Origin: Salvator merianae
Taxonomy: Eukaryota; Chordata; Lepidosauria; Squamata; Teiidae
NCBI GenBank assembly: GCA_003586115.2
Contig: QVOM02000023.1
Coordinates: forward strand, 2,169,283-2,233,282
Length of the DNA stretch: 64,000 nt
Direction: 5' to 3'
Shown here piece after piece: positions 22,916 to 35,280 of this stretch (position 1 is the first letter of the stretch; each line of letters starts with the position of its first letter). The position numbers were made by a program, and so were the translations under genes. Under the pieces are notes generated by a model that saw only the letters and a list, made by a program, of their open reading frames with translations, searched no databases and had not been told where the DNA came from.

Positions 22916-23342
22916 GGACCTTTTCGCACTTTCCACTGTGGAACGGACCTTGCAGTGTGGAGGCCATCTGCACTGCGAGGTCCTGGAACAGAACGCCAGC
23001 AGCATAACAGCATTCGCGGTGCCAACACTGGTGTCCCGCTGCTAATCTGCGCCATGACAGCAGCCAGAAAGCTTCCAGCCACTGCCATGATGACCGGCAA
23101 CATCACATGAACTCGCAGGCGCGCCGCTGTGCATTTGCACCCAGAAGTAGGTAGAAATGCATTGTACTGGGAGCAGTCCAATTGCTCCTGGTACAGCTGT
23201 AGAGCACAATTTTGTGCTCCACAGCTAGTAGCGATCGGGAGCAGCTGGAGTCTGTTCCCGATCCTGAGGGCCTCCACAAACTGCAGAGACACTTGACTAA
23301 GGAGCGTCCCTGACATTCACTGGCTTCAAGTGTGAACAGCCC
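22916..23342. mobile_element. Possible Harbinger-like element
   Basis: The region is relatively GC- and CpG-rich compared with its flanks. It begins GGGACCTTTTCGCACTT and ends AAGTGTGAACAGCCCCC, whose complement GGGGGCTGTTCACACTT resembles the start. The inverted match is imperfect and no flanking duplication is clear. Confidence 0.35.
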
Positions 23343-23344
23343 CC

Positions 23345-24358
23345 TTGACTCAACTTCACTTCCATCCTGGACCACTAGTCAATATATAGGCATCTCCCCA
23401 AAATAATTTCCCTCCAGGCAATGATTAAACCTGGAGGAGATATTTGTGTTTTGATTTTTGTTTCTGCTTGCCTTCAAACCATATGCTCCTCTGATGTTTA
23501 AGCTAGAGGTTAGTTTATATAGATGTAATAAAGAGAGAGTGCTTTCGTTCCAGAAGGCATCCCAATCCCTGCTATGCAGAGAGGTTGTGGCATTGCTATA
23601 CACTCCTCTACTTGTGTGGAAATCTGAAGCATTTCCCAAGGGTGGGATAAACCATAGCTATAAGCCTAGAATACAATGGGATCTGTTAAACCCCGCACTG
23701 CAGAACTAAAAATAGTTTCACACTGCAGGACGCATGCATAACCAGGAATAATTCCTGAGGGACCAATGCTGAGAACACAAACTGGGATGGCATGAAGAGG
23801 GAGAAAAGCAAAGAGACAGCAAAACTGAGGAATGGGTTAGAAAAGGAGGAGGAACGCCACATTCTTTCCCCTAATTTGCTGTAACTTTCAATATTTTCCT
23901 TATCACAGAAATGCTGCATGCAGGTCTTTAAAAAACGCAGAGTTTTTATTGCACAAAATCTTTGTGTTTATTGCCCAAGGAAAGTTAATCCAACCCTTTA
24001 TATCCCCAAGAGAAGGAGGAGGACTGAAGGGTAGAAATTTTATCTCCCATGGTCTTTAAGAATTAGATTTTTTTTTCTTTTTTTAATAAAATACAATGCA
24101 TGTTCCACTCTAGACTTGAAGCCTATTCATGTGCCTTGATGTTTTAAAATACACATAAAAGGAACGCATAATATGAGCCTATCAAGCACAAGGATAAACA
24201 CTTTTTAAAGCCGTAATGCAGTGGAAAACCCAAAGATGCCCTGTGGAATGTGTGAATTAGCACTAAGAGCTACCTCAAATTCTAGCCCGGGGCAGAAGTG
24301 TCACAGGCAGCATTAGAAAGATACCATCACAGTTTCCAGGCATTAAAAGGCCAACGCC
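23345..24358. other. No supported gene or element
   Basis: Intron 1 sequence, AT-rich toward the right. Nothing recognised. Confidence 0.4.
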
Positions 24359-24359
24359 T

Positions 24360-24570
24360 GCCCTCACATATAACTGAGGATCATCAAGTTGTGGCCAACT
24401 CTTGGTTGACAGCATGAGCATCTCCATGGCCACCTCTATGCAGTTTTCTTGTCAGACACACAGAAGTGGCTTGCTATTGTGACTTTTGGGGAGAGGATGG
24501 GGATCAAACCAGCATCCCTCTGCTTTCCAGGCCATTTGCTCTACCACTGAGCTACAGTCACTCCCTCCTC
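24360..24570 (-). mobile_element. tRNA-derived SINE, minus orientation
   Basis: The minus strand begins 'gtagctcagtggtagagcaa' (A box) and continues to 'ctggtttgatcccc' (B box). The remainder shares 'tatgcagttttcttg' with the copy at 2.5 kb. A retroposed SINE rather than a working tRNA gene: the tRNA fold is not completed. Confidence 0.75.
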
Positions 24571-27438
24571 TGTAAGATGGCGTGAACTTCTGCTTCCTCG
24601 GTGCAAGGCTAGGAAGGTACACTGCACTGGTTGGTGACTTTTGTGGCTTTCTGTGAATGGCTCTATCCTTAGGTGAGTGTTTATTTGTGGGACTCTGTTG
24701 TTGGAACCAACCCATCACATTATGAGAGGGATGACTGTGCTGGTAATCAGACACCAATACAAACCAGCTCAGGTTCCCCTTCTCTGCAGGATGTGTTAAT
24801 TAATGTTCCTATCAGTCTGGCCTAAGCCAAATCTTTCTGCATGGATTAGAATACAACTGCGATCAGCCACTGTGAGTTAGAATGGACCATTGCAAGAGAG
24901 AGAACCGGGCCCAAACCATCACCTAGCCTTAAAACTGAATAGCTGACCCTGGACTGACACTTTCCCAGCATCTAATTTATCTCACAGTCATTGCATAATG
25001 TACCATTTTTAGAACTGAGATGTCTTCACTTCCTCTGAGCAGGGCTGCAATGCAAATCTGAACAGCTACCCACAAAACCTGGTTAAGCAGCCAGTAATCT
25101 TGCGTGTCCTGACCTGAAAACTGTTAAATACAGGAGTCATAGGTAGGCAGGAGATTGCCGAACTCACAGTTCCCTGCTGCTCTCTTTTATAATGATGAAG
25201 GCTAGAAAGTCACATTTTCAGTAGCAAAAAACAAACAGAAAAAAAAACAAAACAGCTTACAACAGGGCAAAGCCGAAAACCAAGGACTAGAACCAATTAC
25301 TACCCCAACCAAGCACAATGGAAGCTGCTTCCACAGCTGAACAAGCAAGGGAAAATATTCTAGCACTGATGAGGAATAAATTGAATGAGACATCCCCCAG
25401 AATGGCAAAAGGCCGAGAAACCATTTCTCCATCTGCCAACAAGGAGACAGTACAGTTCAAGAATGAATTTCCCAGGGAGGCTTTGGGGTCAGTGAAAAAA
25501 GACATAGGGCAACAATCAACTTCATTCTGTTTCCTCCATCAGCAAAACCACTCTCTCCCTCTCATATATATGTGCGCACTCACACACACGGTAACAACCA
25601 ACTTCCTAGCATCCCTGCACAAGCAACCTTCCCAAGCTTTGTGCCTGCACAAACGCACTGGGCTGAAAGGGATGAATTTACCCCACTCAAATGGCCAAAA
25701 GTGCACACAAGGAACTGCACGCATGCGGATTATGTGACAGCGACATCAGATCCAACCCAAAGATATAAGCAGCAGCATCTGATAAACAGGCCCTAATTTC
25801 CACCTGACTTCCCTTCCACTAAATATGTCTTACATCCAGCTGGGAGGCAGGCAAAGTGCAAACAGGCTTTCTGCTCCTTCTGAAGACTGCTGGGCCAGCA
25901 AGCCCTGTTTAAAGAGAAACAGGAAAGATTCATTTCACCCGGGGCAGAGACTTATCAGGGCCTTTAAGGAGCTTTGCCTTGCTTTTCAGCCTTTGACTAT
26001 GGCAGAACAGAGCAGAGCAGAGGGGCCTGATTTTGCGTCCTCCCTAGAGAACAGGATGATCTGCACGGGTGTTGTGGGATATGTGTTGGACAGTAGGGAC
26101 GGGGCAGAGCTGCTTAGCCTAGCTCATCTTCGGCGACATCTGTGACTTCTCTTATTGAACAACTGTCAGAAGTTCAGGGCTTGATATCTAAAAAAACCCA
26201 CTGCTGTTAGTCGCTGTTCGCTGCTGACTGACACATGCAGATGAACTCACACTGAGAACATCCCTTTAAACATTCTGTGGCTGTTGAATGTCTTCTCTGC
26301 TGCTCGGCGGTGCTGTGCGTGGCATTCTAGTAACTGATGACAAGCCCTGAGGTCCCCCTCCTATGCCCACTTGCCCTTAATAGGCACTTGTAAACACTCT
26401 CATGTGCTTGGAAGGAAGCGCATTCAGGTGGAATTGTTTAAGGACAATCCTCTTTTAAGGATCACGGGGCTCAACATCTCACAGAAGGCACAGGTACCAG
26501 TCCTCCTGACAGACTGCTTTGTCTGCTACAGGGAGGCAATCCTATAATGGCAGAAAAAGACCAGGAAATCCTCCTCACTTTACTTGACCCCTCTTTAGAA
26601 CATGACCCCTGAAGCAGGTGTAAGCGCTTGCTGGAAGGCTCCGGGCTGGATTCCCAAAGGTATAGAGTTGCCCCAGATTATTTCCACTCAAGGATATTCA
26701 AACGGAGCCCATGTCCTCAGTTTAGCACCCTTTCATCCCAAGGAAACATTTTATTGCAATCAACAGGCGGTGCAGCAGAGCCCCTTCCCACCATTGGTTG
26801 TCAAAGTGGGAGAAGTACAGATAAGCCTTCCTTCCCGTAACGCCCACGGTCCTTTCCAAAACAAAGCACGGAGCACTTTTCGTGTAATCTCAGGTACCAG
26901 CTCGAAATAACTGGTTCTAAGCTTCAAACTGCTCTTCAGTCAGGGTTCCCAGCCACCCGATGTACCAGGTTATGGGTGCGAACACAAACGTTAAATATTT
27001 TGGCATGAGCCCCTTTAATTTGGTAGATGGAGTGGTTTGTGCCTGTAAGAGGGACTCACTTTGCAGAAACAGCCAGAAGACAGAGTCCGAAATTTGCTCT
27101 GCTGGTAAAATAGGATTTCTTTTCACATTTAAATGATGACTACTTCTGATTAATTAGAACATTGCAAGGTACATTTTAGAAAGGTAAAGTTAGCAAGCAG
27201 TTATTAAAAGGAAATCAAGGCTTCTATCTCATATATTATTTGTTATCACTATACTGCAACTGCAATGCTGTGTCTTCCAGCGGCAGCTTTTATGGTCTCC
27301 CTACAGAATAAAGCTATTGCAGAGAAGCACTTCTAAAGCATGCAAGAACAAAGTTCAAAAGCAAGAATGGTCTCGTTTTCTCGTGAGGCCCAGAAACACA
27401 ACTGCATTGTTCGTGTGTTAACCTGCGCTTTTAGCTCC
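24571..27438. other. No supported gene or element
   Basis: Intron 1. A handful of ORFs near 100 codons, none with a recognisable domain or splice context. Confidence 0.4.
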
Positions 27439-27439
27439 A

Positions 27440-27602
27440 TGTGACTCACTGCTGCAACTGCCAGTATATTTAAGGTTCAGACTTGGGGTTAATGTTGCGA
27501 CGCATTATATTTTAATGTATGTTTATACTGTTGTATGTTTTTTATTGTCGTGACCCGCCCTGGGACCTTTGGGTGAAGGGCAGAATATACATATGTGAAT
27601 AA
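27440..27602 (+). mobile_element. L2-like LINE tail
   Basis: 'gtgacccgccctgggacctt' and 'gtgaagggcagaatatacat' are the 3' terminal signature of the L2-like family found elsewhere in the window. Confidence 0.5.
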
Positions 27603-27789
27603 ACTACAACTCCCATCAGCCTCAGCCAGTTTGGTCAATGGCAAGGAATATCACTGCAGCAGCGACCACACCTTAACCACTTATCTTCTATCTAAAGGAA
27701 ATCTGAGCACCTTAAATTACTGCAGGTTTTATATGACTGAAGATCTGTAACTCTCTAATATGAAGAAGCTCATCAAAGACTCTAATATG

Positions 27790-29049
27790 AAGAAATCCCT
27801 CATCAAAGACGCCTGAATAAACTCAGCAGTCACGGAATAAGAGGACAGGTCCTGTCCTGGATTGGTAACTGGCTTAAGGACAGGAAACAGAGAGTAGGAA
27901 TAAATGGTCAGTTCTCAGAGTGGAAAGAGGTGAAAAGTGGGGTCCCGCAAGGTTCAGTATTAGGACCCCTGCTTTTTAATTTATTCATAAATGATCTCGA
28001 CACAGGGGTAAGTAGTGTGTTAGCAAAGTTTGCTGATGACACTAAATTGTTCAGGGTCGTAAAAACTGAAAGTGATTGTAAAGAGCTCCAGAGTAATCTC
28101 CTGACATTGGGTGAGCGGGCAACGAAGTGGCAAATGCACTTCAATCTTAGCAAGTGCAAAGTGATGCACATTGGGCCAAAGAACCCCAATTATCCCTATA
28201 AACTGATGGGAACCAAGCTTTCTGTGGCAGACTGGGAAAAGGACCTCGGGGTTCTGGTAGACAACTCAATGAAAGTGTCAACCCAGTGTGCGGTGGCAGT
28301 GAAAAAAGCAAATTCAATGCTAGGGGTAATAAGGAAGGGAACAGAAATCAAGTCGGCAAGTGTCATTGTGCCTCTTTACAAATCTATGGTGAGGCCACAC
28401 TTGGAATATTGTGTACAATTCTGGTCACCTCGCCTCAGAAGGGATATTGTAGAACTGGAGAAGGTGCAGAAAAGGGCAACCAGAATTATCAAGGGGCTGA
28501 AACACCTTCCTTACGAAATCAGGCTGCAATACCTTGGCCTCTTCAGTCTTGAAAGACGGGGTTTAAGAGGGACCTGAATGAAGTATATAAAATCATGCAC
28601 AGTATGGATTAAGGTGGATAGAGAGAAGGGTTTTTTTTCTCACATACAACACTAGGACCAGGGGGCACTCTCTGAAGCTGATGGGCAGGAGAGTTAGGAC
28701 TGACAAGGGGAAGTATTTTTTCACCCAGAGGATCATTGGTCTGTGGAATTTTTTATCAGAAGAGGTGGTGACAGCAATCAGCCTAGATAGCTTTAGGAAA
28801 GGACTGGACAGATTCTTGGAGGTCAGGTGTATCAATGGCTACTAGAATGGATGCCTAAGTACTGCCTCCAGGTTGGAAAGACAGGCAGGATGTCTGTAAA
28901 GCCATTTGCAGGGAGCCAAGAGCAGGTGAAGGTTTTGCCTTTTATTCTGCTTGAGATGCCCAGAAGCGATTGGTGGGCCACTGTGTGGAACAGAATGCTG
29001 GACTAGATGGGCTGTGGCCTGATCCAACAAGGCTCCTCTTATGTTCTTA
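27790..29049 (+). mobile_element. CR1 LINE with partial reverse transcriptase
   Basis: This is the longest CR1 copy. It starts within the RT domain at 'ccctcatcaaagac...' (HQRLLNKLSSHGIRG-like), followed by SGVPQGSVLGPLLFNLFIND and the catalytic FADDTK box (about 28030-28050). The C-terminal stretch VRPHLEYCVQFWSPR is typical of CR1. The frame is intact from 27930 to 28577, where a one-base shift turns 'RGDL' into a stop. The 3'UTR and tail run to 'ttatgttctta'. It lacks ORF1, the endonuclease and the RT N-terminus and cannot be autonomous. Confidence 0.93.
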
Positions 29050-31489
29050 ATCTATTTAGGGATCAAGAAACAAAGAGGGACTTTTGCCAATCTGAGCTGA
29101 GCTTGACTTAAACAAAGCAAACAATAACAGCATTAAACTTTCAGATATTTTAGATTACACTTCCCATTAGATGATAGCTTAGTCCAAAACCATCTGCAGG
29201 ACACTGGCTAAAAAGGTTTCCCAGTGGATAACTTTGCAAACCCAGGTGGTGGGCCCAGGTGGGTAGCAAAGACTTTCCATCTTAAGCCTCCCTCCAGAAG
29301 TAAAAGCTGTTTGGTCTTGAAGCACTAGATGCTACCCACCCACTACTGTATTTTCCATGCTCCAGAGGAAAAACAAAGGAAAATTAAGAAAGATTATAAG
29401 AATGCACATAGATTCCTCTCTTGGCCAACTAAGCTTCAAATGAGATACCAAATGACAAATCACAAACAAAATATCCTCCTGATATATACTCAGTTCTATC
29501 TGCTAGCAAAGACGAATGGGAAGATGAATTACAGAGAGGTATATGAGTGTATATGTATACGTGTGTTTTACATAGCAAAAATGCGAACCCAAATATTCAA
29601 ATAAGCATTTAGACAAAGGGAAATTGCTAGATTTTCCAAAGCTAAAGCAACTATTAGAAGCAGCAGGTATACCCACCGTGAATCTTTACCCCAAATATTA
29701 CTATTATTCTAATGTTTACATCCTAGAATACGGCAAAGGCCACTCATTTCTGTACTGCTGCCAAAAAACCCAGCATAGATGCATCCACGTCCTTTAACAA
29801 AAGCAAATCTGCTTTGCATGAAGAAGGTCATGTCAGAAAGGCTATATGGAGGTGCCTGTGATGCCACTGAGAGTCAAACTGAACTAGAGGGCATCTTTAC
29901 CTTTACCCAATCTTTATATGCCAGTCTTCGGCAAGAAAAGTCTCCAGGATCTAATCAGAAAAAAAATGGAACGGAAAAGGGGGTGGAAAGAAAGAGGAAA
30001 ATAAGCAAATTCAGAGATGAGCTTCATTGTGCTGCTGCAAAGATCTTAACAATCATCACTTCTCTTTAAAGCAGCACTGCTTTGCGCATTTTGGAAGACA
30101 AAAGAACCTCAGAGCAGAGATAGAGAGAAATTAAATTTTCTTCGCAATGGGTGAACATATAAAATTTACACTTTCTGGGCCAATACATGAGCATAAATGA
30201 CAGGATTCTACAGCTGGAATCAGCAATTCAGGCCACTGGGCAAAAGAAAGAAATGGAACAAGAAATTAAAAACTCCCCTTAGGACAATTATTAGTTCTTG
30301 CTACAAGATACTTTCCTGTTCATAGTGCAGCCTGTTAGACATCTGAGAAGTTAATTCTTCTAATGAACTGCATACTTCCCCATGCTCTACAAAAAATATT
30401 ATTCTTACACGCAGGAACAGGGAAATAGCTTCTCCTCCAACTCTGCCTATATTAACTATTTTGTCTTCCCTCCCCCAATCCAGCAAGGAACATATGAATC
30501 CAAGATACTGCTTTGCAACAGATGGAGATCTTCAGACACACGAGAACAAAAACAAAGCAAAAAGACTTCTACAGCTCCAAAATGGTGCTCACAAGTCCTG
30601 AGGCTTTGCCAATGGAGAGATTCTGGAGGGGTCCGTTGGGATGAGAGGCTAGTCTGCATTTAGTACAGCAAAGAATATTGGGACTTTTAAGAAATAGATC
30701 AAACCTTGTTCAAATTTCCATGGCCTCCAACTCTAGGAGTCCTTGTATACTGCCCCCCCCCCCCAAACACCTCTCCTACTCCCAGCAGCTTTTCATCTTG
30801 TCCTGGATGGCCACTGGAGTAACACAGAAGACAATATAATTCAGAAACCACCCCAGGAAGTACAGCACTGATACTTCCATAGTCCTGCTGGAAAGCAGAC
30901 CAAGGTAGATTCTGACATGTAATTTTGCTTGTTCCCCCTGCCGGGGTCTGAGAAACAGGCTACATTCTCCCATAGTATCTGACTCTAATTGGATGCTTGG
31001 AATTCAGTCTTGAAGGCACAGGCAAAATTGGAGAAGGAGGGGCTCCTCTCCCTGGATTCTGATTGGTTTTTTAGCCTCTCACTCCAACACAGAAGGTAAT
31101 GTCACCTATCTGTACAGGGCCTTCAGCACGTGGACCCCGAGAAAGGGACATCACCTGACTGTATAAGGGTGATGAGCATGAATTATAGCTTGTACCAATT
31201 GGAGCCTTAACAACAGAAGGGGGTAATAAATGACACTTCAACAGCTAACCTGTAGAGAATACAGACTGCTTCTTAAGTTCCTTGCTTTGGGCCACATGTA
31301 TTCTAACTTGGCTCTGTGAATAAAAAAGCTACTGTGAAAAGTGTGCTGTTCTTAAATCAATATGGAGAAACCATCGCATACATTTTTTGGATGGTATGTG
31401 TCACCCAGAAAGCCCTCCTTGGAATATTTGGCACTTCTCCCTTAGTCTCAACTTTTGAAGGAAGTCATTAGCCACTTCTGAGGTATGTT
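29050..31489. other. No supported gene; poly-C tract
   Basis: Intron 1. AT-rich, no recognised elements. A run of 12 Cs lies at 30753-30764. Confidence 0.4.
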
Positions 31490-31610
31490 AACGAGTATTA
31501 CTGAGGTGTACTGTATTTTGCATTCATATTCATAGGCAGCTCACATGTAAATTTATGTGTAAACCACTTTGAGATTTTAATGCAAACGATACATTGAGCT
31601 GAGATGACAA
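31490..31610 (+). mobile_element. LINE tail remnant, low confidence
   Basis: 'tgtgtaaaccactttgagat' resembles the 'gtaaaccgctttgaga' terminal block of reptile LINE tails. Confidence 0.25.
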
Positions 31611-33305
31611 AAGGGAAGGAGAAAGGTACAATTAGGAAAACAAATGTGATCACTTGTTTTTTCCCCTTAAAAATAAAAACATTCCTTCAAATACATTTTT
31701 GGGAAACTATAAACAACCCCCTTTCATTTCCATGCTCTAGCAGCCTAACTATGTCCTAACACAAACCTATACACAGTACATATAATACCTGGAAAGCGAC
31801 AGTCTATGACTAATTATGTAGTGCTCTATGTCTTCAGCTCATAGCGTAAGTGCCTGCCTGATAAACCTGCCCAAGAGCAGTAGGCAGGGTCTGATACGAG
31901 TGGCCCCACACAGCATCTCCCCTGGCCCAGGCAGGGGTTCCCCAGAAAAACACAGAAGCTTGCTGTACCCTCCTCACTCTGCAAGGTTACAGAGAGCAGA
32001 AGACAAGCACCTCACCCCTCCTGGAGCCCTGTGGCTTCCCATGGTCTCCACTGTGCTAGGACGTAAGGCCAAGACGAGCCCCTTCTCCGGGTTCCCCCAC
32101 GCCACTGGCCAGGCAGCCACACAAACACTGTGTCTCCAGGCCCACTGCGGCAACACGCAAGCAGCCCTGCAACTCAGCTAGGGTCACCACCTAGTACATG
32201 CAAATTCTCCTCCGGTTTTACCTCCCACTTCTCCTTCCACGGCTGTCTCTGCTGCATTGATGTACAGATTGCAAGCTGCCTTGGGGCAGAGATCTCTCTC
32301 CTCGAAGTCTGAAAAACAGAGCCGCTTCTGCTGCAGAAACAACAGTATGTTCAAGAAAAGCCTTTTCAGCTAAAAAGCTTAATTCCTGGACACACTCAAA
32401 CGGAACTCTCTCCAACCTCCATCCCCTCTTCTCCAGGACTAGGAGTTAGGAGTGCCTTCTGCCAGAACATTCCAAGCAGCATCCATCCGAGCCTGGGCTT
32501 TCTACCTCTCAGCATCATCTCATGCACCCGTGAAACTTCTTTCCTTACATGATGCCGAACCAAGACATGGTCAGTCTGATCAATCCTGCGGAAGCAACCT
32601 GCAAAGGGAGCGAAGCACTTGCTTCCCTGAAACTCATTCATACACTAAAAGCAAATGAGCTAATAAACTCCTGTAGGTTAAAAAAAAAAAAAAAGCTTTC
32701 TCGCAGAGAAAAGCAGCAAGCATGTACAAAACAATTACAAACGTTAGAGAAATCCCCTTCTCTAATGGGAGCTGTTTACTGCCTCTTTACTAGAGAAGGG
32801 GGGGGATCACCAACCCCTGGCCTGCAAACTTAGATCCATTTCTACAAGCAGCTGCAACGGGGGCCTGAGGCCATGCGGAACGCATCTGCAGATGAGCAGA
32901 TGAGCAGGGAGAAAGGACATTCGAAACAGCAGACACCAGAAAGCCTCAGAACGCACCCTGTCCCTCCTTTGATCTCCTTTTCCTAGAAGAGGAGCCGGGC
33001 GATCAGGTTTCTGGTGCATTAGCTTGCTCTGGAGAGGGGGGAACGCACTGTTAGAGGAGAACGACAGGGCACATAGGTAGCTGGAACTTGCTGATCCGTG
33101 CTATCAAAGTGAGCAGCACAGCAGAAAAATACTCCCAGGCATGCTGGGGGCCAAACACCTGCAACCTGCCAAAGCTGTGCCTCTTCCCAGACTGCAAAGT
33201 AGAGATATCGGGTGGCCAAGATGCAAGGCACTGAGGCCATTTTTGCCTCTTCATTGCCTACTTATGAAAGCAAAGTAGCGGCAGGGAGAAAGCAACCATA
33301 TTCGA
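31611..33305. other. No supported gene or element
   Basis: Intron 1. A 14-base A run near 32680. ORFs of up to 117 codons without recognisable content. Confidence 0.4.
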
Positions 33306-33309
33306 TTTA

Positions 33310-33560
33310 ACGACCTATAAGAATTGTATCCTGCCCTTCACCCGGAGGTCCTGGGGTGGATCGCAACACACATTAAAGCAAACACAAAAACACATTTAAA
33401 ATATAACCCATGCATCCCTCCCTTCCTCCCTCTTACCCACTCTGGCAGGACTACATTCAAAGGATCTAAGAACCAAAGGCCCAGGTGAAGAGGTACGTTT
33501 TAACCGGGCACTGAAAACTATATAAAGTTGGCATCTGGCTGGCCTACCGCTGTACATAAC
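33310..33560 (-). mobile_element. L2-like LINE 3' end, minus
   Basis: The complement carries 'cccggttaaaacgtacctct', 'tcacctgggcctttggttct' and the tail 'ccaggacctccgggtgaagg'. Confidence 0.6.
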
Positions 33561-33671
33561 CTTTTAGCATCACCCTCCCATTAAAACAACAGAAGCAGCA
33601 TGAACTGATATTACAACACCACCAGGCCACAACCAAGAAAGTTTCAGCCATGTGTTCCCAAAAAATAAAAC

Positions 33672-33699
33672 GGGGGGGGGGGGAGAGGCTTTGGGGGGG
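33672..33699. repeat. Two poly-G runs
   Basis: 12 Gs (33672-33683) and 7 Gs (33693-33699) on the plus strand, close together. Confidence 0.95.
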
Positions 33700-33774
33700 C
33701 AAAAAAATCCCACTCTTGCTCACCAACTTCTGTGCAATAGTACATTTTCACTGCTGACAGAATGGAATTGTTCC

Positions 33775-34240
33775 AGGTATATTTATTTATGTACTTGAGG
33801 ATTTATATCCTTCCTTTTGCCCAAAGGTCGCAGGGCACATCACAATACACACACTCTCACACAAATATATACATATATATTTTAAAAATCTACAACATAT
33901 TTAAAATACGTTCTTCTTCTCTTCCACCATCCCTGGCAGGACAACACTCAGAGGCCTGGGTGAAAGGGTATGTTTTAACCAGGCATCAAAAACCATATTA
34001 CATAGGCACCCGGTATACCTCCACTGAGGGCTATTCCAGAGCCTGGGGGCTGCCACAGAAAAGGCCCTTTCGCAAGCCACTACCCCTCGTAACTCTGATG
34101 ATAGTGGAACAACAAGAAGGCCTCATTTTGTGGTCTTATGGCACAGGTGCGTCTATATGGGAGAAGACACTCCTTCAGATATTGGAGGCCCAAGACATTT
34201 AGGCTTTATATGTCAATATCAACATCTTGAATCAGTAGCG
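33775..34240 (-). mobile_element. L2-like LINE 3' end, minus, second copy
   Basis: The complement includes 'tgcctggttaaaacataccc', 'tttcacccaggcctctgagt' and a tail with 'tgcgacctttgggcaaaagg'. It also retains upstream coding-like sequence (AFSVAAPRLWNSP-like on the minus strand, from 'aaaaggccctttcgcaagcc'). Confidence 0.6.
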
Positions 34241-34570
34241 AATAAATAACGGGATGCATTTATGAACCTCAAAGCGGCTAAACATGGAGCAATCAATCCA
34301 GATTCCTTTCACCAATGACAGGAGTTACGGGGAGATCTGAGGCGCACAAAAGACCGCTCTTAAGATCACCGTCATAGGATGCTACTTCAAAGCAACAGTG
34401 CCTTGTCCAGGAAATGGAGGGAAAGGAGGATTGAGTTTTCTCTGTGCCACTCACACAAGCTTCTGAAAAAATAATCATGGGATTAAAATTATATATTGAT
34501 AAGGTTCTATAATGAAACAACGGATTACAATTAACAAGGACTAATAGAATAGCACCAGGGTGGGACAGAA

Positions 34571-34620
34571 TTTTTTTTTTTTTTTTTAAAGAATTTCTAT
34601 CCCACCCTTCACCTGAAATG
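34571..34620 (-). repeat. Poly-T run and repeat tail
   Basis: About 18 Ts followed by 'aaagaatttctatcccaccc', the reversed tail of a retroposon. Confidence 0.4.
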
Positions 34621-34829
34621 CCATCCAGGAAGAAAGGTAGGTGGACAAACAGACAGTTAGGTGCCGGCCTTCTGCTCCACCCCCAACGCTGCTAAATGGA
34701 CCACTATTAAGCAATCTCCCTTCCTGTCCTGTTGAGGAATATCTGCTGTGGAGGAGATATTATTATTAGCTTATTTATTTAATGCATTTTAACCTGCCCT
34801 CAAGCCAACAAAAGGCTCTTACAAAATGT

Positions 34830-35020
34830 GCTATTAGCCTTGCAGAAGGCCCCAGGTTCAATCTCGGCCACAGTGAAAACGTCCAGGTAATGGGCTACAG
34901 GAATTCATCAGCAAATGAATCACAGACACTCCACCCCGGAACCCCAGGGCCTGCTGCCAATCACAAAAGACAAAACTGGCCAGAGGAACAAATGACTTGA
35001 TGCTGCCTAAAGCAGCTTCT
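34830..35020 (+). mobile_element. tRNA-derived SINE, plus
   Basis: 'ccttgcagaaggccccaggt' plus 'tcaatctc' is the B-box region of the SINE with consensus 'gcagaaggtcccaggttcaa'. It closes with 'gatgctgcctaaagcagctt', matching that family's 3' end. Confidence 0.65.
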
Positions 35021-35074
35021 GAAAATAATGAGGAACTTTGGGCTGCACTGGTCTTTTATCCATCTATCCTGCAT

Positions 35075-35280
35075 TGCTGGCAGCAGCTACAGCTTAGCAG
35101 TAGAGCCACCTCCAGAAAAGCAGACGGTCACAGGTTTGATCCCTCGATGTGGAATTGGGACCTCCACTCAGTGCCCTTCAAATCCCATAAACTGGTGGAT
35201 GGCTTACCTTATCTCAGTTCACTTTATCTCTGTTAATGAGGCAGGCAGCCCCTTACAAGGCCATCTTAGCCTTCTTATAT
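35075..35280 (+). mobile_element. tRNA-derived SINE, plus, second type
   Basis: 'acagcttagcagtagagcca' is A-box-like and 'cacaggtttgatccct' is B-box-like. It lies immediately downstream of the previous SINE in the same orientation. Confidence 0.5.

Noticed and set aside
24480..24560. Functional tRNA gene on the minus strand
   Set aside because: A and B boxes are present but the acceptor stem is not formed and the sequence continues into a SINE body.
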